Assembly: GCF_900110165.1 (NCBI RefSeq)
Contig: NZ_FOCQ01000008.1
Coordinates: 124,001 to 188,000, forward strand
Direction: 5' to 3'
Length of the DNA: 64,000 nt
DNA from: Lihuaxuella thermophila
GTDB taxonomy: Bacteria > Bacillota > Bacilli > Thermoactinomycetales > Thermoactinomycetaceae
The notes below the pieces were generated by a model. It had not been told where the DNA came from and searched no databases. It was given only the letters and a program-made list of their open reading frames with translations. The translations under genes were made by a program, and so were the position numbers. Shown here one piece after another: positions 45,200 to 57,073 of this stretch. The stretch's first letter is position 1, and each line of letters starts with the position of its first letter.

Positions 45200-45665
45200 T
45201 CGCTGTTCACCAAGAACCATCATGAGGGACTTGCTTGAATTGAGCGAATGGGGAGTTCCCTTGTATTCGGAAGTAGGTCCTCGCAGCGGATACCAAATAT
45301 TGTATTGAAAGAGAGAGTCTTGTCTCCCATCATCTTCAACGAAGCAGAGGTTGTTGGCATCTTTTTGCCAGCCACGCCCTGCCCCCTTCCGTTTGAAACC
45401 AAGCCATCTGCGGCATTGACCAAATTTTATACATATATGCCTGGGGATGTCCGGACTCGGATTGATCAAATCAAGAACGTGGTCAATTTCGTCACCCCGA
45501 CGAGGTTATCCCCTTCTCCCCACTTGCCCCATATTGCTCGATGCGTCGATCCATCAAAAAGTTATTCTCATTGACTATGAATCAAGAAGCGAACGGACAA
45601 GCCGGGAAATCCAACCGATCGGCATTTATGCCAGCGGCGGTTCTTGGTACTGTTTCCCTTCATGA
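45200..45665 (+). pseudogene. YafY-type WYL-domain regulator, frameshifted and truncated
   Basis: Three consecutive frames give one protein in order: RTIMRDLLELSEWGVPLYSE (helix-turn-helix, about 45216 on), then KERVLSPIIFNEAEVVGIFL and LTKFYTYMPGDVRTRIDQI (about 45305-45480), then HQKVILIDYESRSERTSREI and IQPIGIYASGGSWYC (WYL domain, about 45550-45655). The order matches HTH-WYL transcriptional regulators. At least two frameshifts and a missing N-terminus make it non-functional. It lies head to head with the hydrolase remnant, both lacking their 5' ends. Confidence 0.75.
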
Positions 45666-45681
45666 GAACCTCGCCATGTGC

Positions 45682-45732
45682 AAAAAAGCCCAAGATGCGT
45701 TCGGGTTTACGAGGCATCCTGGGCTTTTTTAT
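45682..45732. terminator. Terminator between WYL remnant and rph
   Basis: AAAAAAGCCCAAGATGC (45682-45698) pairs with GCATCCTGGGCTTTTTT (45714-45730) with one mismatch; T tracts on both strands. Confidence 0.8.
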
Positions 45733-45975
45733 TTCAATCGTTAAGACGACTGGCTTTTTGTCAAGACTTTATAATCCAATCAGCTTTCTTCAGGCCCATT
45801 AATCCCGGGTCATCTGATGTCATTTGTACACATAGGCCATTGCTCGAACACAGGGATTGGACCCATTGGAAGGTGAAGAGATTTCGGCGAAGTAAAAATC
45901 AGATAGGGATGACAAGACACCGCTCTGGTAACCACTGAAGAGGTGCTACTAATTAAATCTGGATGTATTCAGCAA

Positions 45976-49036
<3,061 letters not shown>

Positions 49037-49438
49037 AGGGCGTGTCTGGCGAATCACTAATTAAGCCAAATCATCAGGGAAATCAAGGTAATGGCAGCAT
49101 AAAAATAAACCGCCCGTTTTTCATAGCGCGTGGCAAAGCCACGCCATTGCTAGACGGTTAATGCAACGCTCAATTATGTTTTGGCGTGCGTATCGTTCTT
49201 TATTGAAGGAGAGAGGACGACCTGACTTTTTGGACCGGCGCTCAGCCTGATTTTTACGCTCCGGAATCGTGTGGGGAATGCCACGTTTGAGGAGAAGACG
49301 ACGACAAAACGGATAGCTGTAGCCGTGATCTGCAATCAAATGATCCGGCCTCTTGCGAGGTCTTCCTTTTCCAAAACGGGGCACACAAATGGAGTCCAGC
49401 TTAGCATGTAATCATAGAAGATTCACCAGACACACCCT
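49037..49438 (-). mobile_element. IS5-family insertion-sequence remnant with both ends
   Basis: The ends carry inverted repeats: GGGCGTGTCTGGCGAATC (49037-49054) and, inverted at the right, GGGTGTGTCTGGTGAATC (49438-49421), 16 of 18 identical; TA flanks each side as a possible target duplication. The minus strand encodes the C-terminal part of an IS5-like DDE transposase: DHLIADHGYSYPFCRRLLLK, PERKNQAERR, NIIERCINRL, then, after a frameshift, WRGFATRYEKRA and the end. The element is about 400 bp, roughly half the usual size, and lacks the N-terminal part, so it cannot move on its own. Confidence 0.85.
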
Positions 49439-49441
49439 AAT

Positions 49442-49478
49442 AACTTAAGCCGAGCAATATTTATGCTCGGCTTAAGTT
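49442..49478. terminator. Perfect 15-bp hairpin beside the IS remnant
   Basis: AACTTAAGCCGAGCA (49442-49456) and TGCTCGGCTTAAGTT (49464-49478) with a 7-nt loop. The following TTATGTTT is only weakly T-rich, so it may be a terminator that lost its gene or a structural element. No intact gene ends here. Confidence 0.5.
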
Positions 49479-49875
49479 TATGTTTAGGTATAATATCAGG
49501 AGGAATAGCCTGTAAAAAATCCTTCTACTTAAATTCGGCTTTTTCTATCTGTATGTAGCGAAACCATTCATCCAATAGCCAATAAATTACAGCGATTAAG
49601 TATCCAGGATTTAGAATCACAATTGCTTCTACTTTTTTTAAGAATAAGGGAGTTATGACAAAAAAGGCAACTGTTTTCACTGTTTTTCCCCTTTTTAATA
49701 ACTTACTTCAGATAATAACAATGGCTCAAGAGTTCTCCCAAGGTTACTGTGACTCTAAGAAGACTTATGCGAAGAGTGATATTTTTTCGTGTAATCCGAA
49801 GTTTAGTGCCATTGTAGCCTATACCTGGTACATCGGGCAATAGGGACAGTTTCCAGTAAGAGTTTTCATGAAATC
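49479..49875. other. Intergenic stretch with no recognised gene
   Basis: About 400 bp of AT-rich DNA. A 62-codon frame at 49655-49843 has no family features. Homology to the Tn3 transposase begins near its right end. Confidence 0.4.
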
Positions 49876-50460
49876 ATGGAACGCCACGGATTTATCCATA
49901 ATCTAAATCTGCCATTGGAAAATGGAAGAGACGTACATCAAAACCGTTTATTACAATTTGCAAGAGAGGGATCTCGTTATTCTAATCAGCATTTAGCACG
50001 TTTCAATGATTTAAAACGACATGCAACGCTGATGGCGTTCCTTATTCATATCTACGCCTTTTTAACTGACCAAGGTTTGGATTTGCATGATAAGTTGATC
50101 GGAAAAATGTTTACCCGTGGCGAACATAGCCATCAGGGAGGATTTCAAAAAAACGGGAAAGCGATCAACGAAAAGGTTTGTCTGTATGCTCAGGTTGGAA
50201 AAGCCTTGATCAAAGCGAAAGAATCCGAAGCAAGATCCCTTTTAATCATTACAAAGCATTATGCCATGGGATCAAGAGGAAGCAGAGCGATTGGCACGGC
50301 CCGTAGAGTTTGATTATTTGGATTTGCTGGACAACCATTATGGACATTTGCGCAAATATGCTCCCAAGCTACTGGAGAATAATGTGTTTAAGGCATCCGG
50401 ACCTAGCGATCCCTTACTTCAAGCCCTCCATCTTCTCAAAGAAATGAATAAATCCAAACT
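49876..50460 (+). pseudogene. Tn3-family transposase fragment with frameshift
   Basis: Reads as an internal piece of Tn3-family TnpA: GRDVHQNRLLQFAREGSRYS, ARFNDLKRHATLMAFLIHIY, LTDQGLDLHDKLIGKMFTRG and KAINEKVCLYAQVGKALIKA, then a shift near 50250 into MPWDQEEAERLARPVEFDYL, LRKYAPKLLENNVFKASGPS and LLQALHLLKEMN. Full TnpA is about 980 residues; under 200 remain, with neither the N-terminus nor the catalytic DDE part. It is convergent with and abuts a tyrosine recombinase gene. Inactive. Confidence 0.85.
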
Positions 50461-50478
50461 CAATCGATCGACATTATT

Positions 50479-51489
50479 TCACCATAGCCCCTTGGTCGGA
50501 TTGTTCTTCTTCACGTCCGCTTCCTCAATGTATCTACGCATGATTTGAATGCTCTTGTGTCCCGTGTGACGCATGATCACCCGTTCCTCAATTCCCATTT
50601 TGGCCGCTGTCGTGATAAATCCACGCCGGAGAGAATGGCCGGCAAATTCATCTTTGTCAAACCCTGCGTTCTCAGCCGCTTTCTTCAGGATTTCTGCAAC
50701 CGTCTTATCACTGATTCGTCCGCCGATTTTTCCACCACGATAGAAACGGCGGAACACGGCTCCTTCTGTGATCTTCGCTTCCTTCAACCAGCGTTTCAGC
50801 AGCCGGACAGGACAAGTGGATGCTTTCTCTCCATAGTAGATAAACTTATCCATCCCTCTTCCTTCCTGGTCCGTTTTCGATCGCTTCAGGTGAACCCAGA
50901 TCCCGTCTGTATCATCCTTGATGTCTTCCGCATTTAACGCAACCAGTTCAGATCGGCGGAAAGCGCCGGAGAAACCAAGAGAGATAATCGCCTGATCACG
51001 AATGTCTTTCAACTCTTGCCCCATCTCTTTGAACAAGGATTCCACGATCTCTTTCGTGGCCGCTCTCTTTTGCTTGGGAGCAACTCCCAATGTCCGGCTA
51101 ATCCCTTTCATTGTTTCTCTTACAACCAACGAATTGGCGGGGTTGTGATACTCGAAATGTTCTCCCCTTTGCTTGGCTTCTTCAATCAACCGGGAGCCAT
51201 AACGATCATATAACGCACGAATGGCAACGAGCCGGCGCTGGATGGTGGATACCTTAAAACCACGCTTAGCCAGATAGGAAAGATAGTTGGCGATCACTGT
51301 ACCCGTTACCTGGATACCACGGATTCCCCTTTCCTTGAGATAATTATCGAAATCTCGTAAATCGAAACGATACGCGCGGCGAGTATTTTCTGACTGACTA
51401 CTCTGAATAAACTCCTTTGCATCTTCCGACAATTCCGATTGAATCACTGGGAGTGTATGTGAATTTTTCACAATCTCGATCTTTGACAT
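50479..51489 (-). CDS. Tyrosine recombinase, possibly TnpI-like
   Basis: A 336-residue site-specific recombinase. Core-binding domain about 15-135 (SENTRRAYRFDLRDFDNYLK, YLSYLAKRGFKVSTIQRRL). Catalytic domain: Arg in GFSGAFRRSELVAL, a Lys region near HLKRSKTD, HSLRRGF (His-x-x-Arg), HTGHKSIQ (His) and Tyr in MRRYIEEADV. All catalytic residues seem present. ATG 51489 follows CAGGGGTGA; an in-frame ATG at 51549 would place the leader palindrome within the gene. Beside a Tn3 TnpA fragment, a TnpI-type role (as in Tn4430) is attractive, but a phage or plasmid integrase is possible. Confidence 0.85.
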   Translation of the reverse strand: MSKIEIVKNSHTLPVIQSELSEDAKEFIQSSQSENTRRAYRFDLRDFDNYLKERGIRGIQVTGTVIANYLSYLAKRGFKVSTIQRRLVAIRALYDRYGSRLIEEAKQRGEHFEYHNPANSLVVRETMKGISRTLGVAPKQKRAATKEIVESLFKEMGQELKDIRDQAIISLGFSGAFRRSELVALNAEDIKDDTDGIWVHLKRSKTDQEGRGMDKFIYYGEKASTCPVRLLKRWLKEAKITEGAVFRRFYRGGKIGGRISDKTVAEILKKAAENAGFDKDEFAGHSLRRGFITTAAKMGIEERVIMRHTGHKSIQIMRRYIEEADVKKNNPTKGLW

Positions 51490-51503
51490 AGGACTCACCC
51501 CTG

Positions 51504-51542
51504 AAATTAATTCCGATAAGGTTCTATTATCGGAAGTTATTT
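51504..51542. repeat. lox-like inverted repeat in the recombinase leader
   Basis: AAATTAATTCCGATAA (51504-51519), a 7-bp spacer GGTTCTA, then TTATCGGAAGTTATTT (51527-51542). The 16-bp arms match at 14 positions, with the inner nine perfect (TTCCGATAA/TTATCGGAA). Arm length and spacer fit a tyrosine-recombinase core site. It lies 15 bp upstream of the recombinase start, as the TnpI site of Tn4430 lies just ahead of tnpI (from general knowledge). It may also let the protein control its own gene. Confidence 0.65.
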
Positions 51543-51554
51543 TTAGCATATCAC

Positions 51555-51734
51555 AAGATCTTGGTTGGCGGACACCAGCGATTTAAAATTCTTGTGGAAG
51601 AAGGGAACGTCAAAGTCGAGTGTTCAGTCGTCGATATTCCTGAAGAGAAAGAAAAAGCGTTAACATCGCTCTCAACAAAAAATTTCGATGAAAGAAATGT
51701 TGGCTATCATATAACCATGCCGAGGGAATCTTGA
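51555..51734 (+). pseudogene. ParB/Srx-like domain fragment
   Basis: KILVGGHQRFKILVEEGNVK and CSVVDIPEEKEKALTSLSTK match the GGHQR...EEKEKAL core of the ParB N-terminal (sulfiredoxin-like) domain found in phage and plasmid ParB-like proteins. Only about 60 residues remain, without start or ribosome binding site, ending at TGA 51734. It begins beside the lox-like repeat. Confidence 0.6.
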
Positions 51735-51756
51735 CAAATACAAACGGTTACTTCGT

Positions 51757-51784
51757 TTGAGCCCGACTATTTTCTTGCTATAAT
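51757..51784 (+). promoter_or_regulatory. Promoter of the DUF2200 gene
   Basis: -35 TTGAGC (51757-51762), 16-bp spacer, -10 TATAAT (51779-51784), 29 bp before the ATG. No repressor palindrome is evident. Confidence 0.55.
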
Positions 51785-51813
51785 AAATAAAACCGTATGA
51801 GCGAGGATGTATC

Positions 51814-52083
51814 ATGATCAAACATCGGATCTATAAAATGAGTGTCGCAAGTGTCTATCCCCATTATGTTACGAAGGCGGAGAAAAAAGGACGTACGAAA
51901 GCAGAAGTCAACGAAATCATCCGTTGGTTGACAGGATATAGCCAGGAAGAGTTAGAAGCGCACCTGGAAAAACAGACAGACTTTGAGACCTTCTTTGCGG
52001 AAGCTCCACAACTGAATCCTTCGCGGGCTTTGATCAAAGGTGTGGTCTGCGGTGTCCGAATGGAGAAGATATTACGGAAATAA
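51814..52083 (+). CDS. DUF2200-family protein, apparently internally shortened
   Basis: An 89-residue protein starting [20 protein letters not shown], then [40 protein letters not shown] and GVVCGVR, all typical of DUF2200 (usually about 115 residues). After GVVCGVR it jumps straight to the family's final MEKILRK, so about 25 residues appear missing without loss of frame. It has a promoter and a ribosome binding site (GAGCGAGGA). Whether the short form folds is unknown; the deletion rests on remembered family length. Confidence 0.7.
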   Translation: MIKHRIYKMSVASVYPHYVTKAEKKGRTKAEVNEIIRWLTGYSQEELEAHLEKQTDFETFFAEAPQLNPSRALIKGVVCGVRMEKILRK

Positions 52084-52122
52084 TGATTAAAAACGAAGAA
52101 ACACTGATTCCATTTATACGTC

Positions 52123-52317
52123 ATGGTGGTGATCGCCTCCGGTTTCCTAGCGGGACTTGGCGTCTCCTTGGTGATCATTTGCATGAGGAAGCGTCCCATC
52201 AAGACGAGTTGGCGGGATCATGGCCTGTTGGCAGCCGCAATTGCGATGATCGGAGTCATCAATGGCTTGGTTGTCAGCATGTTGTTGTTGCTCGTTTTCG
52301 AGTTTTACCAACAGTAG
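52123..52317 (+). CDS. Possible small two-span membrane protein
   Basis: A 64-residue frame with two hydrophobic helices (VVIASGFLAGLGVSLVIICM and LLAAAIAMIGVINGLVVSML) separated by a basic loop (RKRPIKTSWRDHG). Composition looks protein-like, but there is no ribosome binding site, so it may be the 3' part of a longer, broken gene. A terminator follows at 52391. No family recognised. Confidence 0.35.
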   Translation: MVVIASGFLAGLGVSLVIICMRKRPIKTSWRDHGLLAAAIAMIGVINGLVVSMLLLLVFEFYQQ

Positions 52318-52390
52318 ATGGCGGTGGTGAGTTCGTACGTCGTCCGTATGAGTATGAACGTGTCATCCCTGAGTTTCCCATATAAATACG

Positions 52391-52428
52391 AATGACTTGA
52401 GATCCCTTGGTTCTCAAGTCATTTTTCC
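52391..52428 (+). terminator. Terminator after the small membrane-protein frame
   Basis: AATGACTTGAGA (52391-52402) pairs with TCTCAAGTCATT (52412-52423), then TTTCC. Confidence 0.75.
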
Positions 52429-52469
52429 ATTTAATGGATTGGTGGAACCGAATTTGCCGGATGCTCCTT

Positions 52470-52496
52470 CTACCCCACTTTAAGCAAGTGGGGTAG
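52470..52496. repeat. 11-bp perfect hairpin
   Basis: CTACCCCACTT (52470-52480), 5-nt loop, AAGTGGGGTAG (52486-52496). No T tract follows. It lies 15 bp beyond the stop of the zinc-ribbon gene and may be its terminator stem or the end hairpin of a lost IS200/IS605-like element. Confidence 0.45.
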
Positions 52497-52511
52497 CAAA
52501 ATGGCTTTTGG

Positions 52512-53030
52512 TCACAAACAACTCATATCCCGCAGGTGAAAATGGATATAGTCCTTTTCACAAAGCAAATACTTTGCCGCCACTGTTTGAGAGTTCACCT
52601 GGATGTTTCCTTGCTTAATCAGTTTTTGGATTTGGGTTCGGCTCACATCCTTAATTTTGGTCGAAAGCGCTCGATCCAATCTCAAGGGGCTTGCTACCGA
52701 TTGGATGCAAATGCATAGGGTGTGAATTCCTTGTTTCGATAGTTCCCCAATGGAGATCGTTGGGTCTTCCACTGATTCTGGGCAAAGTTCTTTTTCTGTG
52801 TCATTGACTGTCAAAACCGGCTTGGCTTTGTAGATATCCAATTTCTTGTTCCAAGTGTGATCATTTGCGCATTTATAAATGGCAAATTGATAGATGTTTT
52901 TTCCGTTGGCATTATGTCTGCGTTTAGAAGAGTCCACAAAAGAAACCTTTCGTCCGCATTGCGGGCAATATCTGGTGACCGATTCCTCCGTTTCCAGATC
53001 AAATCTCCAATGAATATTCAGCACAGTCAC
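52512..53030 (-). CDS. Zinc-ribbon protein with C-terminal S4-like domain
   Basis: A 172-residue cytosolic protein. N-terminal half: CPQCGRKVSFVDSSKRRHNA and YKCANDHTWNKKLDIYK give a Cys4/Cys3-His zinc ribbon. C-terminal half: RLDRALSTKIKDVSRTQIQK and GNIQVNSQTVAAKYLLCEKD, an S4-type RNA-binding fold. It may be DUF1062. GTG start after AGAGGTG. An RNA-binding role is inferred from the S4 fold only. Confidence 0.7.
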   Translation of the reverse strand: MTVLNIHWRFDLETEESVTRYCPQCGRKVSFVDSSKRRHNANGKNIYQFAIYKCANDHTWNKKLDIYKAKPVLTVNDTEKELCPESVEDPTISIGELSKQGIHTLCICIQSVASPLRLDRALSTKIKDVSRTQIQKLIKQGNIQVNSQTVAAKYLLCEKDYIHFHLRDMSCL

Positions 53031-53980
53031 TTGTTTTCACCTCTTAGGCAAAAGAACGCAGCGCAATCTCGTGTTAAAGGAGATATGAACTTTTCCAAAA
53101 AAAATGCGGAATAACCCTAAGGTTTTCCGCATGGTTTCGTTTATAACAACTTGATACCCGCGTTCCTTGTAATGGTTATAAATAGGCGCACTAATCCCTT
53201 GGTCAACTGTTGAAAAATCAAATTGGATCAGGCGCTATTTGATTATTTAAACCATTACAAGTTAGCTGGCATAAATTTTAATTCCCCTTTCAAATATCTC
53301 CGTGTATCATTATAGTACCATTATAAACTTATTTCTATGCGTTTTCAAATAATTTATTCAATTAAAATCCTTCCACTAACCACACATGTCAAAGTGAAGT
53401 CGGCTTTGCCCTCTGTCATCTACTTGGCTTTAAGTTGATGCCTCGATTGAAAAATATAGGCTCACAGAAGCTGTATAAGCAGATGGCACCGAATTCGAGC
53501 TTCGCTAGCTCTACCCCATTACCAAAGCACTGGACTTGATCAAAAAGCATATCGACACCAAGCAAAAGTATTTTGAAGTGGCCGATGACATGACACTTCA
53601 TCATGAATTCTAGGCAATAAGTGTTCTTTTTGACTAATCTTTAAAAAGCCGGTAAGACTTCCTTCTGTTATAATGTTGTTTTTAATTGTTTAAGCTTTGT
53701 TTGTATCACAAACTTGTTTTTATATAAAACATATCTGTAGGAATAGTTATAATTACAATACTACTTTTGCTTGGCAGTGACGCACGATAAAAAAATTGAT
53801 TATCAATCCTTCCCGAATGAAAATGCTTGTGTTTAAATTACACTTCCTTCAAAAGACCAGCAACGTCGCATCAAACCGGAAATACATAGTCGGATGATTT
53901 CTGGAACCTGGCTTTTCTTCCGCATATAATCCATCGCAATCGGGTCCTCCCTTCCAAATCAAAAACACAGGAGATGGCAT
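53031..53980. other. Kilobase without a recognisable gene
   Basis: ATGCGGAA...TTCCGCAT (about 53105-53134) is a hairpin. At about 53520-53612 a plus-strand frame reads [20 protein letters not shown], protein-like but without start or known family. The rest is AT-rich with no long frame. It looks like eroded gene remains. Confidence 0.45.
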
Positions 53981-54008
53981 TTGAGTTATGGGCAAAGTTA
54001 TGTATACT
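53981..54008 (+). promoter_or_regulatory. trhO promoter
   Basis: -35 TTGAGT (53981-53986), 16-bp spacer, -10 TATACT (54003-54008), 49 bp before the chosen ATG. Confidence 0.55.
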
Positions 54009-54057
54009 ATAGTGAGTGCAAGCACTTTTTTTATCATAGGAAGTGAGTGGATCAGAT

Positions 54058-54960
54058 ATGGTCGCAACAGAAAATCAGTATCGAATTCTTTTATATTATA
54101 AATATGTTCCGATTGAAAATCCTGTCGCCTTTGCAGATGAACACCGTGCCTTTTGCCAAGAATTAGGAGTGAAAGGCCGTATTCTGGTCTCGCATGAAGG
54201 AGTCAATGGGACGATCTCCGGGACAGTAGAACAAACACAAAAATATATGGATTATATGCATCAACACCCGTTGTTTCATGACATGACTTTCAAAGTCGAT
54301 GAATACCACAAACACGCTTTTAAAAAGCTTTTTGTCCGTCCGAAAAAAGAGCTGGTAACGTGGAGATTGGAAGAGGACGTAAATCCCTCTGAAACTACCG
54401 GGAAACGCCTCTCTCCCAAGGAGTTTTACGAGCTCTTGCAGCGGGATGATGTGATCGTCGTCGACGGACGCAATGATTACGAATATGATATTGGCCATTT
54501 CCGCAATGCGATTCGTCCCGATGTTAAAACTACCCGTGAATTTCCTGAATGGATTCGCAAAAACTTAAGCCAATACAAAGACAAAAAAATCATCACCTAT
54601 TGTACCGGCGGGATCCGCTGTGAAAAGCTGACTGCCTTTATGCTGAAAGAAGGATTTAAAGATGTGGCCCAGCTTGACGGCGGGATCGTAACCTATGCGA
54701 AAGACCCTGAAGTCAAGGGGAAACTCTTCTATGGTAAATGCTATGTCTTCGATGAGCGCATTTCCGTTCCCATCAACCAGGAGGAAGATGTTGTCGTTGG
54801 CAAATGCTATCATTGCGGAAAGCCGGAAGACAGATATATCAACTGTGAATATGACATGTGTCATAAGCAGCACATCTGCTGCCCGGAGTGCGAAGAGAAA
54901 TACCAGGGCTATTGTTCGAAGGAATGCGAGGAAAAGGACCTGGTAAAATACGAGGGATAA
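54058..54960 (+). CDS. trhO: tRNA uridine(34) hydroxylase (TrhO, rhodanese-like)
   Basis: Hydroxylates U34 of certain tRNAs at the wobble position (known for TrhO/YceA). 300 residues. N-terminal acylphosphatase-like domain ([30 protein letters not shown]), rhodanese domain with catalytic Cys in [12 protein letters not shown] and [15 protein letters not shown]-terminal Cys-rich zinc module ([37 protein letters not shown]). ATG 54058 follows AGGAAGTGAG; GTG at 54043 lies within that site. A terminator follows. Confidence 0.92.
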   Translation: MVATENQYRILLYYKYVPIENPVAFADEHRAFCQELGVKGRILVSHEGVNGTISGTVEQTQKYMDYMHQHPLFHDMTFKVDEYHKHAFKKLFVRPKKELVTWRLEEDVNPSETTGKRLSPKEFYELLQRDDVIVVDGRNDYEYDIGHFRNAIRPDVKTTREFPEWIRKNLSQYKDKKIITYCTGGIRCEKLTAFMLKEGFKDVAQLDGGIVTYAKDPEVKGKLFYGKCYVFDERISVPINQEEDVVVGKCYHCGKPEDRYINCEYDMCHKQHICCPECEEKYQGYCSKECEEKDLVKYEG

Positions 54961-54973
54961 GTTTCATTGCTTA

Positions 54974-55010
54974 AAAAGACCTGCTTAATTAAACGAAGCA
55001 GGTCTTTTCT
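54974..55010 (+). terminator. Terminator after trhO
   Basis: AAAAGACCTGCTT (54974-54986) and AAGCAGGTCTTTT (54996-55008) form a perfect 13-bp stem ending in T. Confidence 0.85.
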
Positions 55011-55113
55011 TAATTTAACTAGAAACGGGTTCACAGCCGATTCCTTTCAAAAGACTTCATCACTCTTTCGAAAGAATAACCCTTCCCCGTCTGTGTTGAA
55101 TGCATTAGGTATT

Positions 55114-55335
55114 TTACTTTACAACACGGAATCTAAGATGAGTGACACCAGGAGCCTCGATCAGCTTAGTTTTCTCTATTTTAATTTGATCAGTGCCCAA
55201 ATGCTTGAACAATCGTACACCATTACCGAGCAGTACGGGCACCAGATGAATCTGTATTTCGTCAAGAAGGCCAGCCTTTATACACTGCCCGGCGATGTTC
55301 GCTCCTGCCGCACCGACATTTTTATCACCTGATGG
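55114..55335 (-). pseudogene. Dihydrofolate-reductase-like (RibD C-terminal) fragment
   Basis: About 70 residues on the minus strand: SGDKNVGAAGANIAGQCIKA, LLDEIQIHLVPVLLGNGVRL and IEAPGVTHLRFRVVK, the normal end of RibD-C/dihydrofolate-reductase-like proteins (about 180-190 residues). Upstream codons no longer match and no ribosome binding site is seen, so the N-terminal half is lost. Confidence 0.7.
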
Positions 55336-55485
55336 TGATCGTTTTTTACTTCTATTGCCCCATTTGATTGAACATTTTACTGACATTGTTGAAATCGCTT
55401 TCTTAAGATTTACATTCAGACGGAACCCTCTTAACATTGTAAAAATGAATGGAGAATAAATGATGGTGTCAAAGAGGTGTCATCC

Positions 55486-56835
55486 GTGAACCTGATGTTA
55501 AAGCAGGTGCTGTTTTCCAACTACCGGTCCATTTCTTTCAAGGAGCTGGCTTTCTTTTTTCTTCCACTGGGGTTCAGCTCCTTGCTCGTCAACCTCTCCC
55601 ATATTCTCATCAACGCCACGCTGGCCCGTTCCCCTTATCCTGAGGCCACGATCGCCAGCTACGCGGTGGCTATGAGTTTATTCGGACTGTTCGAAAAGCC
55701 GGTTGTCCTGCTCAGGCAAACCTGCTCCGCCCTGGTGCGCGATCGTATCTCGTTTGCCGCGATGTCCAAAGTGACGGCTTACACTTTAGCGGCCATCTTT
55801 CTGCTCTCTCTTTTGATCGCCTACTCGCCGCTGTCGGAGTGGATCTTCCGCTACGGATTCGGGGCTGAGGAAGCCCTGGTCAACCAAACGACTGCCATCT
55901 ACCAGATTCTCATGTTTGTCACCATCTTCTCGGGACTCAGATGTTTGTTTCACGGAATTATCATCTACAACCGGCTCACCAAATGGCTGACAGTAGGAAT
56001 GGTCATCCGCCTGATCGTCATGGGGATGGTGGCTCTGTTCTTCATCGCCACCGAACATGTTCATGACGGACGGGTGGGTGCGATTATTTTTCTTATTGGG
56101 ATGTTCATTGAGTGTTCCGTAGCCGTTTGGGAAGGTTTCCGTTTGCGCAAGGCAATGCCGGAAGAGATTCCGGATCACCCCGTGCACAGCGTCCGGCCGA
56201 TCTTCACCTTTTATCGTCCGCTCATCTTTGCATCTATCATCGCCGTGCTTATTTCACCGATCATTCATGCCTTTCTCGGCTGGACCGATGAGGCTGTGTC
56301 AGCACTGGCTTCCTTTGCGATAGCATCCAATGTGAGCAATATGGTACTCAGCTTTTTCACCTACGGACATCAAACAGTGCTGAATTTCTACAAACAGCAT
56401 CCCCGGGACGTCATTCGTTTCACAGCGATGATCAGCCTGCTGCCAGCACTGCTCCTTGCCGCAGTCAGCTTTACGCCGGTCGGACCTTGGTTTTTGACGA
56501 CCATCATGGGGCTGTCCGGGGAACTCCATTCGCAAAGCTTGTTGATACTACGCATCTACATCTTGTTCGCTTTGGTTTTCCCCTGGCTCGACTTCTGCAA
56601 CGGTTTGCTCATGCTCAACGGTTTGACCCGGATCATGGCTTATTCACAGTTGGCCAACTTTACCGTAGTTTTAGTTAGCGCATTCTCGCTGGCCCTCTGG
56701 CAACCCGAATGGAACGGAATGATCGGGGCACTCGCTCTTTCGCTCGGGGTGCTGGCCGAATTTGCCGTTGACTCGATCGCGCTGAATCGCAAAGGAAATA
56801 AATTTGCAGGAATCAAACGTTCCGCTCACGGCTAG
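55486..56835 (+). CDS. Multi-span membrane protein, MATE/MOP-like
   Basis: About 449 residues with some twelve hydrophobic segments, for example FFFLPLGFSSLLVNLSHILI, VMGMVALFFIATEH and LLPALLLAAVSFTP. The shape and repeated six-span halves resemble the MOP/MATE flippase superfamily, but clear signature residues are absent, so function (export or lipid flipping) is uncertain. GTG 55486 is preferred, 8 nt after AGAGG; GTG 55477 overlaps that site. Convergent with the AraC gene. Confidence 0.65.
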   Translation: MNLMLKQVLFSNYRSISFKELAFFFLPLGFSSLLVNLSHILINATLARSPYPEATIASYAVAMSLFGLFEKPVVLLRQTCSALVRDRISFAAMSKVTAYTLAAIFLLSLLIAYSPLSEWIFRYGFGAEEALVNQTTAIYQILMFVTIFSGLRCLFHGIIIYNRLTKWLTVGMVIRLIVMGMVALFFIATEHVHDGRVGAIIFLIGMFIECSVAVWEGFRLRKAMPEEIPDHPVHSVRPIFTFYRPLIFASIIAVLISPIIHAFLGWTDEAVSALASFAIASNVSNMVLSFFTYGHQTVLNFYKQHPRDVIRFTAMISLLPALLLAAVSFTPVGPWFLTTIMGLSGELHSQSLLILRIYILFALVFPWLDFCNGLLMLNGLTRIMAYSQLANFTVVLVSAFSLALWQPEWNGMIGALALSLGVLAEFAVDSIALNRKGNKFAGIKRSAHG

Positions 56836-57073
56836 AGATGGCTGTGCTGGCGGGTCATTTTGCGATTTCTGCTCCAGACTGAATTCTCCCCCATCTCCTT
56901 CAGCGTGTTGCTTGAGCGCGTCAGATCACTGTATTCTAAAGCGTTCCATGCTTTTTCGGAAATCACCGCTTCACCTATGTCAAACCGTTTTCCTGAAAGG
57001 ACTCCAATGGCCGTCATGATGCATTCTTCCACGGATGCAGGAAGAAGAGGGAGCGGCAATAATGCGCATTCTT

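Noticed and set aside
51424-51440. TTCCGACAA and TTCCGATTG as accessory direct repeats of the recombination site
   Set aside because: They lie inside the recombinase coding region, are inexact, and may be chance; not enough to call accessory sites.
52083-52385. 100-codon frame starting at ATG overlapping the DUF2200 stop
   Set aside because: Composition is not protein-like (His/Arg/Gly-rich, no pattern); the two-span frame at 52123 is more plausible in that DNA.
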